From contig NZ_OY856306.1 in the NCBI RefSeq assembly GCF_963693435.1, positions 2,159,679-2,223,678 of the forward strand: 64,000 nucleotides of DNA, in the 5' to 3' direction. Made by a program: the position numbers and the translations under genes. Below the pieces are notes generated by a model. The model saw only the letters and a list, made by a program, of their open reading frames with translations. It did not search any database and was not told the origin of the DNA. Shown piece after piece: positions 29,834 through 39,040 of this stretch; position 1 is the stretch's first letter; every line of letters starts with the position of its first letter. The DNA is from Pasteurella atlantica. Its GTDB lineage: Bacteria > Pseudomonadota > Gammaproteobacteria > Enterobacterales > Pasteurellaceae.

Positions 29834-30835
29834 TTACCAGATATTCTGCATCATCACATTTACCATAAATCCACCCACCACAAGCCATATCAAAACAAGT
29901 GAACCTAAAATAAAGGGTTTTACCCCTGCCTGTTTTACAGCTTCTATACGAGTAGTTAAGCCAAGCGCTGACATTGCCATCATCAGTAAAATATTATCTA
30001 ATAAAATCAATTTATCCACGAGATATTGGGGTAATAATCCGAAAGAGTTGAAAATGCCGACACCAATAAAATACACCGCAAACCAAGGAATAATTAATTT
30101 ATTTTGGCTATTTTCTTTACTTAAAAAATAAGATAACCCAAATAAGAAAGGGGCAAGCATCATTACGCGGATCATTTTAGTAATCACGGCATTATCAGCG
30201 ACCACAGAATTAATATTCTCCCCTGCCGCATATACTTGTGCAACTTCGTGAACCGATGAACCGATATAAATACCAAATTGGTGTTGGGATAAATACTCCG
30301 CCAAATAGGGATACATTATTGGGTATAAGAACATACTGATTGTGCCAAAAATGACAATCACCGCAATGGCTACCGCAACTTTATGAGATTCTGCTTTCAC
30401 CACCGGCTCTGCTGCCATTATCGCCGCAGCACCACAAATACTACAACCTGTTGCGGTAAGTTGCACAATTTGTTTATCCATTTTAAGTAGATAAAGACCA
30501 ATCCATAGAGTAATAAAAAAGGTACTGATCAGCATAATCGCATCACTTGTTATGGCATTTATGCCTACAGAATTAATATCTGTTAGCGTGATTTTAAAGC
30601 CATATAATACAATCCCTGCTCGTAACAATGTACCTTTTGCTAATATTACACCTTGATTGGTGTAGGATTCTATTTTTGAAAATAAGGTGTTGCCAATTAA
30701 AATACCCATAATAATTGCCAAAGTTAAAGCAGAAAAATGAGCTTGTATAAAAAATGTCGTGTCTGCTAACAAAGAAGAGAGCAAGGTTATTACTCCCACC
30801 AACAATAACCCTAACAATGTATTTTTATATTGCAT
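29834..30835 (-). CDS. yeiH: YeiH/UPF0324-family inner-membrane transporter
   Basis: The 333-residue protein has about ten hydrophobic segments and the family features [32 protein letters not shown] and [12 protein letters not shown]. The family is often labelled a putative sulfate exporter, but the substrate is not firmly known. It is followed by a uptake-signal stem and separated from glnS by 57 bases. Confidence 0.85.
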   Translation of the reverse strand: MQYKNTLLGLLLVGVITLLSSLLADTTFFIQAHFSALTLAIIMGILIGNTLFSKIESYTNQGVILAKGTLLRAGIVLYGFKITLTDINSVGINAITSDAIMLISTFFITLWIGLYLLKMDKQIVQLTATGCSICGAAAIMAAEPVVKAESHKVAVAIAVIVIFGTISMFLYPIMYPYLAEYLSQHQFGIYIGSSVHEVAQVYAAGENINSVVADNAVITKMIRVMMLAPFLFGLSYFLSKENSQNKLIIPWFAVYFIGVGIFNSFGLLPQYLVDKLILLDNILLMMAMSALGLTTRIEAVKQAGVKPFILGSLVLIWLVVGGFMVNVMMQNIW

Positions 30836-30892
30836 TTTTCCCCTCTGATTTAATACCTATAAAGATAAATTACCCTATTATCAAACTGATGA

Positions 30893-32560
30893 CTAAAATC
30901 CTTCTTTTAAGCTCACTGTTAAGTTAAAGACTAAGTGATCTTGTGAGCTATCTTTGCTGTCTAAGCAGTAGTAACCTTCACGCTCAAACTGATAACCTAC
31001 GCCTACTTTTGTGTCCGCTAATGATTTTTCAACAAAACCATTTTTTACTACTAATGATTCAGGGTTTAAAACTGCTTCTACATCTTCTTCTGCACCTGGA
31101 TTTGGTACGGTAAATAAGCGATTGTAAACTCTAAATTCTGCTGGTTTGTTGTTGGTTGCACTTACCCAGTGGATTACGCCTTTCACTTTGCGACCGTCTG
31201 CTGGATTTTTGCCTAAGGTTTCAGGATCGTAAGTACAGAAAATGGTAGTGATGTTGCCATTCTCATCTTTTTCTACACGCTCTGCTTTAATCACATACGC
31301 ATTACGTAAACGCACTTCTTTACCTAACACTAAGCGTTTATATTTTTTGTTTGCTTCTTCACGGAAGTCTGCTTCATCAATATAAAGCTCACGTCCGAAT
31401 GGCACTTCACGGCTACCCATTTCTTCATTTTGTGGGTGGTTTGGTGCATTTAAGATTTCTTCATCGCCGTCAAAGTTTTCAATAATGACTTTAACAGGGT
31501 TGATAACTGCCATTGCACGTGGTGCGTTGGTGTTTAAATCATCACGGATACAAGCTTCTAACGCACTGTATTCCACCACATTATCTTGTTTTGTGACACC
31601 GATACGGTGGCAGAATTCACGCAATGAAGCAGGGGTATAACCACGACGACGTAAGCCTGAAATCGTTGGCATACGAGGATCGTCCCAACCGTCTACGATT
31701 TTATCTTCCACTAATTTTAATAATTTACGTTTTGAAGTTAGCGTACCTTCTAAATTCAAACGAGAAAATTCGTACTGATGAGGTAACGGTCTTTCAATTG
31801 AAATATTTTCTAACACCCAGTCATAAATACGGCGGTTGTCTTGGAATTCAAGGGTACAAATTGAGTGTGTAATTCGCTCAATCGCATCAGAAATACAGTG
31901 GGTAAAATCGTACATTGGATAAATGCACCATTTATCGCCTGTTTGGTGGTGTGTTGCAAATTTCACACGATAAAGCACAGGATCACGCATAACCATAAAT
32001 GGCGATGCCATATCTACTTTGGCACGTAAACACGCTTTACCTTCGGCAAATTCGCCGTTTTTCATTTTTTCAAATAAGGCTAAATTTTCTTCTACCGTGC
32101 GATCACGGTATGGGCTATTTTTACCCGCTTCGGTTAATGTACCACGATATTCACGCATTTCATCAGGCGATAACTCATCAACATAAGCTAACCCTTTTTC
32201 AATCAATTCAATCGCATAACCATAAAGGGCATCAAAATAATCTGACGCATAATGTGGTTCGCCTTCCCATTTAAAGCCTAACCATTCAACGTCTTGCTTG
32301 ATTGAATCCACGTATTCCACATCTTCTTTGGTTGGGTTGGTGTCATCAAAACGTAGGTTACATAATCCTTTATAATCTTGAGCAAGCCCAAAGTTTAAGC
32401 AGATCGATTTTGCGTGACCGATATGTAAATAACCGTTTGGTTCTGGTGGAAAACGAGTATGAACTTGAGTATGTTTGCCTGACGCTAAATCTTCATCAAT
32501 GATATGGGTAATAAAATTTGCTCTTTTTTCTGTTTCTGCTGTTAAACTTTCATTGCTCAT
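30893..32560 (-). CDS. glnS: Glutaminyl-tRNA synthetase
   Basis: GlnS charges tRNA-Gln. The 555 residues show the class-I HIGH motif in [15 protein letters not shown], the GlnRS signature [11 protein letters not shown], the KMSKS-equivalent [11 protein letters not shown], and the C-terminal anticodon beta-barrels. It has normal length and no anomaly. An inverted pair of uptake signals lies upstream, before its neighbour's end. Confidence 0.97.
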   Translation of the reverse strand: MSNESLTAETEKRANFITHIIDEDLASGKHTQVHTRFPPEPNGYLHIGHAKSICLNFGLAQDYKGLCNLRFDDTNPTKEDVEYVDSIKQDVEWLGFKWEGEPHYASDYFDALYGYAIELIEKGLAYVDELSPDEMREYRGTLTEAGKNSPYRDRTVEENLALFEKMKNGEFAEGKACLRAKVDMASPFMVMRDPVLYRVKFATHHQTGDKWCIYPMYDFTHCISDAIERITHSICTLEFQDNRRIYDWVLENISIERPLPHQYEFSRLNLEGTLTSKRKLLKLVEDKIVDGWDDPRMPTISGLRRRGYTPASLREFCHRIGVTKQDNVVEYSALEACIRDDLNTNAPRAMAVINPVKVIIENFDGDEEILNAPNHPQNEEMGSREVPFGRELYIDEADFREEANKKYKRLVLGKEVRLRNAYVIKAERVEKDENGNITTIFCTYDPETLGKNPADGRKVKGVIHWVSATNNKPAEFRVYNRLFTVPNPGAEEDVEAVLNPESLVVKNGFVEKSLADTKVGVGYQFEREGYYCLDSKDSSQDHLVFNLTVSLKEGF

Positions 32561-32649
32561 TGGATAACCTTAAAATAAAAATAATCATTTAAAAATAATA
32601 ATCTTGTTATTCTACACAATTTAATAATTAACTCAATCCATCTACCAAC

Positions 32650-32705
32650 ACAAGCGGTAAGATTTCATTAAAAATTTGCAAATTTCAACTTACATCTCAC
32701 CGCTT
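32650..32705. repeat. Inverted uptake-signal pair upstream of glnS
   Basis: ACAAGCGGTAAGAT at 32650 and ATCTCACCGCTT ending at 32705 flank AAAATTTGCAAATTT. It lies 3 bases after the SIMPL-protein stop (minus strand), so it is the likely terminator of that gene. The left copy matches the ACAAGCGGT consensus exactly. Confidence 0.75.
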
Positions 32706-32708
32706 CAT

Positions 32709-33461
32709 TTAGCCATCAATGGCATATTTAATGGTTACCACTAAACGTACTTTCTTATCAATGGTTGAGGTATCATAACTGCCGCCATAATCACTGTTGT
32801 CATCACCTGGACGAGTGGATTTGATGTTAAATGATCCCTGTGAAGCAGATTTTAACACACCAACACTCACACCACTGGTTTGTGCAAACTCTTTGGCTCT
32901 GACATAAGCATCTTTGGTTGCTTTCGCAATAAGCTCTCTTTTAATTTGCTCTAAATTTTCAAGATAGTAATCAGGACTATCAAAACTAATGGCTTGATTA
33001 TCTGCTCTCAATTGTTGTATTTCAACTAATGCCCTTTGCAAGCTGAACAAATCTTTGGTTGAAATAATAATATTACGAGTTGCATCAAAACCATTATAAC
33101 GCTGTTGACTTTTGCCATTGTCATCGGTGTAATATTCAATGCGTTCCGATACGGATAAATCGGTAATTTCTCGATCTTTCTCTAAGAAACCCTTTTTTTC
33201 CAAAAAGTGAACTGCTTGATTTAAGTTATATTGATTGTCTTTCATTGCATCAGCATAGGTTTCGCCCCAACCATAAATACGGACTTTCCACGTACCAATC
33301 GTTGCTTTATGCTCTGCTTCTGCTAAGCCCTTTACTGTAATCACACCTGTTTCACGTAAGTTTTTAAATTGATTACCTAAAATAAATGCAGATGCCATTA
33401 AGCCAATAGCTAAAATAATGCCAAAAATAGAAAGGTAACTTGATTTTTTTGTGTTTACCAT
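32709..33461 (-). CDS. SIMPL-domain (DUF541) protein with N-terminal membrane anchor
   Basis: The 250-residue protein has one hydrophobic segment at about residues 10-30, then a periplasmic SIMPL domain. That domain is marked by ITVKGLAEAEHKATIG, DARNIIISTKDL-like text and the helix KATKDAYVRAKEFAQTSGV. SIMPL proteins oligomerise and have been linked loosely to envelope stress; no enzyme activity is assigned. It is divergent from brnQ. Confidence 0.85.
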   Translation of the reverse strand: MVNTKKSSYLSIFGIILAIGLMASAFILGNQFKNLRETGVITVKGLAEAEHKATIGTWKVRIYGWGETYADAMKDNQYNLNQAVHFLEKKGFLEKDREITDLSVSERIEYYTDDNGKSQQRYNGFDATRNIIISTKDLFSLQRALVEIQQLRADNQAISFDSPDYYLENLEQIKRELIAKATKDAYVRAKEFAQTSGVSVGVLKSASQGSFNIKSTRPGDDNSDYGGSYDTSTIDKKVRLVVTIKYAIDG

Positions 33462-33537
33462 TGTTTATTCCTCTTGCTATTAAGATTACTGTTTAGTTTT
33501 ATCATTTTCTCTGCTTTTTTGCCACTCGTTTCGATTG

Positions 33538-33570
33538 CTATTTATCATAAGTTTTTTTTATGATAAATAG
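33538..33570. promoter_or_regulatory. Perfect palindrome between the SIMPL gene and brnQ
   Basis: CTATTTATCATA (33538-33549) and its exact complement (33559-33570) flank a 9-base loop of mostly T. Both neighbouring genes start on either side and run outward, so this is not a terminator for either. An operator or a leader hairpin is possible. Confidence 0.5.
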
Positions 33571-33698
33571 CTTTGAATGACACGAACATTCAAAATATAG
33601 CATTTTTCCTTGTTAAATCATAAATTATTTTGGTTTAGAGAAAACAATTCTTTTATGTTAGAGTATCCCCTTAATTTATTTTGTGAGAGGTTTTTTAT

Positions 33699-34985
33699 AT
33701 GAATAAGAATACGTTTGTTGTTGGTTTTATGCTCTTCGCCATTTTTTTTGGAGCAGGAAACCTAATTTTTCCACCTAAATTGGGATTTGATAGTGGTATA
33801 GCGTTTTGGCCTGCAATTATTGGTTTTGTGGTAACAGGAGTAGGCTTACCTTTATTAGGTATTTTAGTCGCTACACATTACAAAGGGGGGTATAAAAAAG
33901 CATTAGAAGATATTCATCCTTGGATTTCATTATTACTTTTGGGAGCAATTTATTTAACGATTGGTCCATTTTTTGCGATTCCTCGTACGGCAGCGACAGC
34001 ATTTGATATGGCGGTAATTCCATTTATTGGTGAAACTGATCCTATCTCTCTTTTTGTATTCACTCTTGCTTATTTTGGTATTACATTATGGGTAAGCTTA
34101 AATCCAACTAAAATGGTTGATCGTATTGGTGCAATTTTAACACCTGTTCTTTTAGTTTCAATTATTGCATTAGTACTTAGAATGACAAGTATTTTAATTG
34201 GAAATGAAGTGGTTCATACGACAACGGCAATGAAAACACCTTTAGTTGATGGTTTCCTTGAAGGTTATCAAACAATGGATGCATTAGCTGCTTTTGCATT
34301 TTCTGTAGTAGTAATGAATGCAATTAAGGCAAAAAGTAAAAAAGGGGCAAATTTAACTACACAAGCAACAATGGCAAGTATCATTGCTGCGGTAGCATTG
34401 GGAATTATTTATATCTCAATTGGTTGGATTGGTAATAAGATGCCATTAAGTCCAGAAACTATTACCGAAGTTGCAGCTAAAGGGCAAAATTTGGGTGTAT
34501 TTATTTTAAATACTGCGGCAACAGAATCTTTTGGTCTTTTAGGTAGAAGCTTGCTTGGTTTAATTGTTACTTTAGCTTGTTTAACAACATCAATTGGTTT
34601 AGTGGTGGCAACGTCATCATACTTCCATAGCGTGTTTGAAAAAGTCTCTTATCGTAACTATGCAATTTTATTTACTCTTATCGGTTTCGGTTTGGCAAAT
34701 CAAGGATTAAATGCAGTGATTAGTAAGTCAATCCCTGTATTATTGGTACTTTATCCAATCTCAATGACAGCGATGTTACTTCTTCTTGTTAATTTAGTCG
34801 TACCATTGCCAAAACTAGCAAAAGGGTTACCTATTGTATTAGTTACCGTTGTTTCAATTCTATCAGTAATGGGGGTTGGAATTGTAGAACATTTACCACT
34901 TAAGGCTTATTCAATGGAATGGCTTCCGTTTGCAATTGTAGGTGCAATTATTGGTTTTGTAGGATCAAAAATGCAGAAAGCATAA
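33699..34985 (+). CDS. brnQ: Branched-chain amino acid carrier BrnQ
   Basis: BrnQ imports leucine, isoleucine and valine with a sodium ion. The 428 residues have about twelve membrane segments. They begin with the LIVCS-family signature FVVGFMLFAIFFGAGNLIFPP and contain YLTIGPFFAIPRTAATAFDMA. The SD is GAGAGG before the ATG at 33699. A strong terminator follows. No other amino-acid gene is nearby. Confidence 0.95.
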   Translation: MNKNTFVVGFMLFAIFFGAGNLIFPPKLGFDSGIAFWPAIIGFVVTGVGLPLLGILVATHYKGGYKKALEDIHPWISLLLLGAIYLTIGPFFAIPRTAATAFDMAVIPFIGETDPISLFVFTLAYFGITLWVSLNPTKMVDRIGAILTPVLLVSIIALVLRMTSILIGNEVVHTTTAMKTPLVDGFLEGYQTMDALAAFAFSVVVMNAIKAKSKKGANLTTQATMASIIAAVALGIIYISIGWIGNKMPLSPETITEVAAKGQNLGVFILNTAATESFGLLGRSLLGLIVTLACLTTSIGLVVATSSYFHSVFEKVSYRNYAILFTLIGFGLANQGLNAVISKSIPVLLVLYPISMTAMLLLLVNLVVPLPKLAKGLPIVLVTVVSILSVMGVGIVEHLPLKAYSMEWLPFAIVGAIIGFVGSKMQKA

Positions 34986-35009
34986 TTATTGTATTCATTA
35001 ACTTAATGA

Positions 35010-35040
35010 AAAACCCACTAATTTTAAGTGGGTTTTCTTT
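35010..35040 (+). terminator. Terminator of brnQ
   Basis: AAAACCCACT (35010-35019) pairs perfectly with AGTGGGTTTT (35027-35036). The loop is seven bases and a T-rich run follows. Confidence 0.93.
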
Positions 35041-35184
35041 TATTACAAAAGAGATAAAATAAGAGAAAATTTAGAAATTCTCCATATGATTGAGGAGTTA
35101 AGAGTAAGTTTATTTGCCCAACAGTTAGGTACACCGAATCCTATTTCAGATAAAAGGATTTTGAATTTGATTAGGGCGTTTTAG
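35041..35184 (+). pseudogene. Remnant of the 3' end of a helicase gene, hrpA-like
   Basis: One frame reads through to the TAG at 35182 and gives MIEELRVSLFAQQLGTPN followed by PISDKRILNLIRAF. This resembles the extreme C terminus of the ATP-dependent RNA helicase HrpA (a LEELRVSLFAQQLGT-type stretch). There is no start codon, no upstream coding sequence and no ribosome site; the brnQ terminator lies directly before it. It looks like the tail of a deleted gene. The identification rests on about 40 residues. Confidence 0.55.
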
Positions 35185-35192
35185 AAAAAAAA

Positions 35193-35224
35193 AGAATAGA
35201 TCTATAAAAATATAGATCTATTCT
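35193..35224 (-). terminator. Terminator for the minus-strand zinc-ribbon gene
   Basis: AGAATAGATCTATA (35193-35206) and its exact complement (35211-35224) flank an AAAA loop. On the minus strand the stem is followed by a run of eight or nine T, so it serves the gene at 35241-35455. Confidence 0.9.
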
Positions 35225-35240
35225 AATATTCTATTTTAGA

Positions 35241-35455
35241 TTATCCTTTCCATTGATGATGACATTTTTTGCAAACGTATGTCGTACTATCAAATAATCC
35301 AAGAAAACCACCAATTCCAGCATCGATAGCTGTTCCAACGATAGGAACAAGAGAACCAACCGTTGCACCTGCTGCAGCCCCTTTTGCTGCATTGCCTACG
35401 GTTTCTTTGTAGAACTTTCCCCTTCATAACCACATTTCGGACATTTTTGAGCCAT
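35241..35455 (-). pseudogene. Frameshifted small double-zinc-ribbon protein gene
   Basis: On the minus strand an ATG at 35455 opens MAQKCPKCGYEGES and meets TAG after 19 codons. A -1 shift near 35412-35422 (run GGGGAAAG) restores a long frame. That frame continues FYKETVGNAAKGAAAGATV, passes a Gly/Ala-rich hydrophobic middle and ends with VCKKCHHQWKG. The combined product of about 71 residues would have CxxC pairs at both ends around a glycine-zipper-like segment. A good terminator follows. It is either a recent pseudogene or a sequence error. Confidence 0.65.
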
Positions 35456-35621
35456 AATCTTTCTATTTCTTACAATTTTTATACAAAAAATTTTTCGTAC
35501 TCATTATGAATGACATTAAATGAATACTTATGTGTGATTTTATGCTCTTATGGTTCTTTTATCAAGATTAAAAATAGCGAAAAATATGCAATATAGGCAT
35601 AAATTTAAAAGTGGCTTTAAA

Positions 35622-35957
35622 ATGGCAAAGATGAAAACAACAGAAATTGATAGGTTTATTGGGCAGAAGATACAACAAAAACGTAAAGAATTAGGATATT
35701 CAGCTGATCGCCTATCAGAATATGTTGATATTTCACAGCCACAACTTTCCCGCTATGAAAGGGGGACAAATAAAATCAATCTTTCTCATTTAGTCGCAAT
35801 AGCAACTTTTTTAAAAACACCTATCAGCTATTTCTTTTCAGGTTGTATGGAAAAATCAGAATGGAACAGCGATGAACTCGATCGCCACTGGCAAGAACTT
35901 ACCCCAAAACAAAAAGCTCTTTTCGTGGATTTATTAAAAGAATTACGAAAATCTTAA
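35622..35957 (+). CDS. XRE-family helix-turn-helix regulator
   Basis: The 111-residue product (from the ATG at 35622, MAKMKTTEID) contains an XRE/Cro-type helix-turn-helix: IGQKIQQKRKELGYSADRLSEYV then ISQPQLSRYERGTNKI. The HLVAIATFLKTPISYFF part completes the five-helix domain. The C terminus is short and charged. Longer starts at 35586 or 35550 exist; none has a clear ribosome site. It converges with the ORF6N gene, 4 bases apart. It may control neighbouring accessory genes. Confidence 0.82.
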   Translation: MAKMKTTEIDRFIGQKIQQKRKELGYSADRLSEYVDISQPQLSRYERGTNKINLSHLVAIATFLKTPISYFFSGCMEKSEWNSDELDRHWQELTPKQKALFVDLLKELRKS

Positions 35958-35961
35958 CTAT

Positions 35962-36828
35962 TTAAGCGGTCATTTTTTTATAAAAATTTACATCAATATC
36001 TTTTAACAACGAAAACCCAAACACTTTTTTACCTAAATCTTTTAAACTTGCACCGATAAGGTAGACTTCTTTATCATCAATAATTAAAAATCTATCGTGA
36101 AAATTTTTGTTAATTTTAACTTCTATCTTTTTGTATTGTTGATTATATTTCTCTAAATCGAGTTTTATGGTTTTGCTGATTGAATGAGTGTAAATAGTTA
36201 CACTTACGTTTTGGTTTTTCTGAAAAAGCGTTAAAGTTGAATCATCAATATAGTTATCAATTAATACAATCTCTTTTTGTGCTTTTCTAATTAAATCAGA
36301 TACAAATTTATGAGCATCAAAAATTTGACCATTAAAGAAAATACCTTGTTGCTGGATATGGTCTTTACTTTCTAATGCTTTGAATATTTTATCTATATTG
36401 GTATTGGTTATAAGCTGACTCTGTTCTAGTGTTTCGATGCGTTTGAAAATAGTTTCATTTTGAGAAATAAATTTTCTCATTTGAATAAAAGCACGAAAAA
36501 TACTAATACTTATTTGAGTGGCTATTTTACTTTTTAACACTGAACTGAGCATTGATACACCTTGCTCAGTAAAGGCATAAGGTAAACTTCCTCCTAAATG
36601 CTGTCTTGAAGGTATCACATTTTGTGATACCATTAAATCAACTTCATTTTCAGTTAAAATAAACATAAAATCATCAGGGAATTTCTCTATATTTCTTTTT
36701 ACCGCTTGTTTTAAAGCTCTATTTTCTACGTTATACAGCAACGCTAAATCTCTATCTAACATCACTTGTTTATTTCTAATTGTGTAAATTTTTGATTTAA
36801 TATCAAAGTGTTCAGTTATTTTATTCAT
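35962..36828 (-). CDS. ORF6N-domain protein with C-terminal HKD-like domain, copy 1
   Basis: ORF6N domains occur in phage antirepressors. Residues about 15-100 show IRNKQVMLDRDLALLYNVENR and PYAFTEQGVSML. The C-terminal 130 residues hold HDRFLIID followed by GASLKDLGKK, a phospholipase-D-like half-site with Arg in place of the HKD lysine. I start at 36828 because AAGGAT precedes it; an upstream non-ATG start at 36870 lacks one. The 3' half is about 90% identical in DNA to copy 2, while the 5' half has diverged. A palindrome lies in its coding sequence. Confidence 0.82.
   Translation of the reverse strand: MNKITEHFDIKSKIYTIRNKQVMLDRDLALLYNVENRALKQAVKRNIEKFPDDFMFILTENEVDLMVSQNVIPSRQHLGGSLPYAFTEQGVSMLSSVLKSKIATQISISIFRAFIQMRKFISQNETIFKRIETLEQSQLITNTNIDKIFKALESKDHIQQQGIFFNGQIFDAHKFVSDLIRKAQKEIVLIDNYIDDSTLTLFQKNQNVSVTIYTHSISKTIKLDLEKYNQQYKKIEVKINKNFHDRFLIIDDKEVYLIGASLKDLGKKVFGFSLLKDIDVNFYKKMTA
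36611..36631 (-). repeat. In-gene palindrome of ORF6N copy 1
   Basis: GGTATCACA (36611-36619) and TGTGATACC (36623-36631) form nine-base arms around three bases. The stretch is translated as part of MVSQNVIPS. It corresponds in position to the palindrome inside copy 2, with both arms changed together. Confidence 0.8.
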
Positions 36829-36887
36829 TAGATTATCCTTATTTTTAAATCTCAAGGTCGCAATTTTCAACTTTAAGTTTTTATAGT

Positions 36888-37769
36888 TTAAGCAGTCATT
36901 TTTTTATAAAAATTTACATCAATATCTTTTAACAACGAAAACCCAAACACTTTTTTACCTAAATCTTTTAAACTGGCACCGATAAGATAGATTTCTTTAT
37001 CATCAATAATTAAAAATCTATCGTGAAAATTTTTATTGCGTTTAATCGCTATCTTTTTATATTGCTGATTATATTTTTCTAAATCAAGTTTTAAGGTTTT
37101 GCTGATTGAATGAGTGTAAATAGTTACGCTTATATTTTGGTTTTTCTGAAAAAGGGTTAAGGTTGAATCATCAATATAGTTATCAATTAAAACGATATTA
37201 TTTTGTGCCTTGCGGATTAGATCAGAGACAAATTTATGGGCGTCAAAAATTTGACCATTAAAGAAAATGCCTTGTTGTTGAAGGTGATCTTTGCTTTCTA
37301 GGGCTTTGAAAAGTTGATTAAATTTACTATCGGTTGTGATTTCAAACGTAACTTGTCTTTTTTCTAGTATTTCTAATTGTTGTAACAATAACTGATTATT
37401 AGAAATAGTTTGACGCATTTGTACAAATTCTCTAATAATTTTAACACTTATATTGATAGCTGTTTCACTCTTTAAAATGGCACTAAGCATTGATACTCCC
37501 TGCTCGGTAAAAGCATAGGGTATATATCGTAGTCCCATTTTATCCGAATTGGAGATCACAAATTGTGATCTCCAATTTTCAAATTCCTGTTCATTTAATT
37601 GAAACATAAAATCAGCAGGAAATCTTTTTATATTTCTCTTAACGGCTTGATTAAATGTTCTTGTTTCAACACCATAAAGCAATGCCAAATCTCTATCTAA
37701 CATCACCTGCTTCTCTCTAATTGTGTAAATTTTTGATTTAATATCAAAATATTCTGTGATTTCATTCAT
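36888..37769 (-). CDS. ORF6N-domain protein with C-terminal HKD-like domain, copy 2
   Basis: This 293-residue paralogue of the neighbour has the same layout: ORF6N (REKQVMLDRDLALLYGVETR, PYAFTEQGVSMLSA), a helical linker with LLLQQLEILEKRQV, and the C-terminal HDRFLIIDDKE / GASLKDLGKK domain. The start at 37769 has AAGGAT upstream. It lies first in the tandem pair, with a -10-like CATAAT (37823-37818) and a palindrome before it. The variable stretch NWRSQFVISNS, after the first ORF6N block, is encoded by a 31-base palindrome. Function is unknown. Confidence 0.82.
   Translation of the reverse strand: MNEITEYFDIKSKIYTIREKQVMLDRDLALLYGVETRTFNQAVKRNIKRFPADFMFQLNEQEFENWRSQFVISNSDKMGLRYIPYAFTEQGVSMLSAILKSETAINISVKIIREFVQMRQTISNNQLLLQQLEILEKRQVTFEITTDSKFNQLFKALESKDHLQQQGIFFNGQIFDAHKFVSDLIRKAQNNIVLIDNYIDDSTLTLFQKNQNISVTIYTHSISKTLKLDLEKYNQQYKKIAIKRNKNFHDRFLIIDDKEIYLIGASLKDLGKKVFGFSLLKDIDVNFYKKMTA
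37547..37577 (-). repeat. In-gene palindrome of ORF6N copy 2
   Basis: Fifteen-base arms (37547-37561 and 37563-37577) are perfectly complementary around one base. The inner part is GGAGATCACAA / TTGTGATCTCC. It encodes NWRSQFVISN in the frame of the gene. Confidence 0.85.
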
Positions 37770-37794
37770 CAAATTATCCTTAGTTTTAAATTTT

Positions 37795-37815
37795 GAGGTC
37801 ACAATTTGTGACCTC
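37795..37815 (-). promoter_or_regulatory. Palindrome before ORF6N copy 2, candidate operator
   Basis: GAGGTCACAA (37795-37804) and TTGTGACCTC (37806-37815) are perfect ten-base arms around one base. It lies 26 bases before the ATG, just downstream of a CATAAT hexamer, where a repressor would block the transcription start. A decayed half of the same motif lies before copy 1. Confidence 0.6.
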
Positions 37816-37912
37816 CAATTATGCTGAATTCTATTTGTTACAGTATAGCTAAACGCTAAAAAGATAATTTTTCTATTTTTGCGATCCTTATCGCATTTTT
37901 TATCTTCAATAA

Positions 37913-37950
37913 AGCGGTTACCCTTTGGAAAGAATTTACCAAAATTGCAA
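37913..37950 (+). repeat. Uptake-signal-like copy upstream of rluF
   Basis: AAAGCGGTTACCC is followed by an A/T-rich spacer and AAAATTGCAAAAG. The core is shifted towards AAAGCGGTTA and the match is weaker than most copies in this window. Confidence 0.5.
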
Positions 37951-38036
37951 AAGAATATTCATAAATAGACCACACATAAAAAGAGGTAATATGCTATTAT
38001 TCTCGGCATTAAATTATTTCTAGCTTATTTTTTATT

Positions 38037-38906
38037 ATGGAACAGAACAGAGAATCAATAAATTTAAACAAATATATCAGTAGCACGGGAATATGCTCTC
38101 GCAGAGAAGCGGAAAAGTTTATCGAGCAAGGGCGTGTGACCATTAATGGAAAAAAAACACAATTAGGTAATCGTGTCTTTGAAGGTGATGTGGTAAAAAT
38201 CGACGGAAAGCCTTTAAGAGCAAAACCAAAAACAATTTATATTGCGGTAAATAAACCTGTTGGTATCGTTTGTACAACGGACAGTAAAGAACAAAAAAAT
38301 ATTGTCAATTTTGTTGGTCATCCTCAACGTTTATTTCCTATTGGTCGCTTAGATAAACCTTCGGAAGGATTAATTTTTTTAACCAATGATGGGGATATTG
38401 TCAATAAAATTTTGCGTGCAGGAAATAATCACGAAAAAGAGTATATTGTTACAGTAGATAAACCGATTAACGATAGATTTATTCAAAGAATGGCGAATGG
38501 TATTCCTATTTTGGGAACGGTAACCAAAAAATGTAAAGTGGAAAAAATCAGTGATCGAGTATTTAAAATTATCCTTATTCAAGGATTAAATAGACAAATC
38601 CGTAGAATGTGTGAATATTTAGGCTATGAAGTACAAAGACTAAAACGTGTGCGTATTATGAATGTCAGTTTAGACCGATTAAAAACAGGCGAGTGGCGTG
38701 AGTTGACGTCAAAAGAAATGGCAGAAATTAACAAGTTGGTTGCCACGTCTAAAAAGACAAGTGATGTGATTGATAAAGTCTCTCATCAAAAAGTATCACA
38801 AAAAAAATCTCCACATAAAAATGCATCAAGTAAAAATAAAACATTTAGGAAAGATCAACCTTCAGAAAAACGTTTTAAGCCTAAATTTGGTCATACTAAA
38901 AGATAA
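38037..38906 (+). CDS. rluF: 23S rRNA pseudouridine(2604) synthase
   Basis: RluF converts U2604 of 23S rRNA (and U35 of tRNA-Tyr in E. coli) to pseudouridine. The 289 residues align with E. coli RluF: an S4 domain ([20 protein letters not shown]), the catalytic aspartate in [20 protein letters not shown], and [17 protein letters not shown]. The last 50 residues are rich in Lys and Ser, as in other RluF proteins. It stands alone. Confidence 0.93.
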   Translation: MEQNRESINLNKYISSTGICSRREAEKFIEQGRVTINGKKTQLGNRVFEGDVVKIDGKPLRAKPKTIYIAVNKPVGIVCTTDSKEQKNIVNFVGHPQRLFPIGRLDKPSEGLIFLTNDGDIVNKILRAGNNHEKEYIVTVDKPINDRFIQRMANGIPILGTVTKKCKVEKISDRVFKIILIQGLNRQIRRMCEYLGYEVQRLKRVRIMNVSLDRLKTGEWRELTSKEMAEINKLVATSKKTSDVIDKVSHQKVSQKKSPHKNASSKNKTFRKDQPSEKRFKPKFGHTKR

Positions 38907-39004
38907 CGTTAATCAATGATATTTTAGAATATTAAAAAATAAAACAAAGGCTAAACAAATGGTTATTATTTAGCCATTTTGCGTTACATTTGTCCTGTAT
39001 GCCA

Positions 39005-39038
39005 GAATTTGCAAATTTTAAACAAAATGTCACCGCTA
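39005..39038 (-). repeat. Uptake-signal copy after rhlE
   Basis: Read on the minus strand, TAGCGGTGACATTTTG is followed by AAAATTTGCAAATTC. It is a single copy between the convergent rluF and rhlE. Confidence 0.65.
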
Positions 39039-39040
39039 TA

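Noticed and set aside
35241..35455. Programmed -1 frameshift in the zinc-ribbon gene
   Set aside because: The run GGGGAAAG does not lie in the frame needed for an X-XXY-YYZ slippery site, and no downstream pseudoknot is evident.
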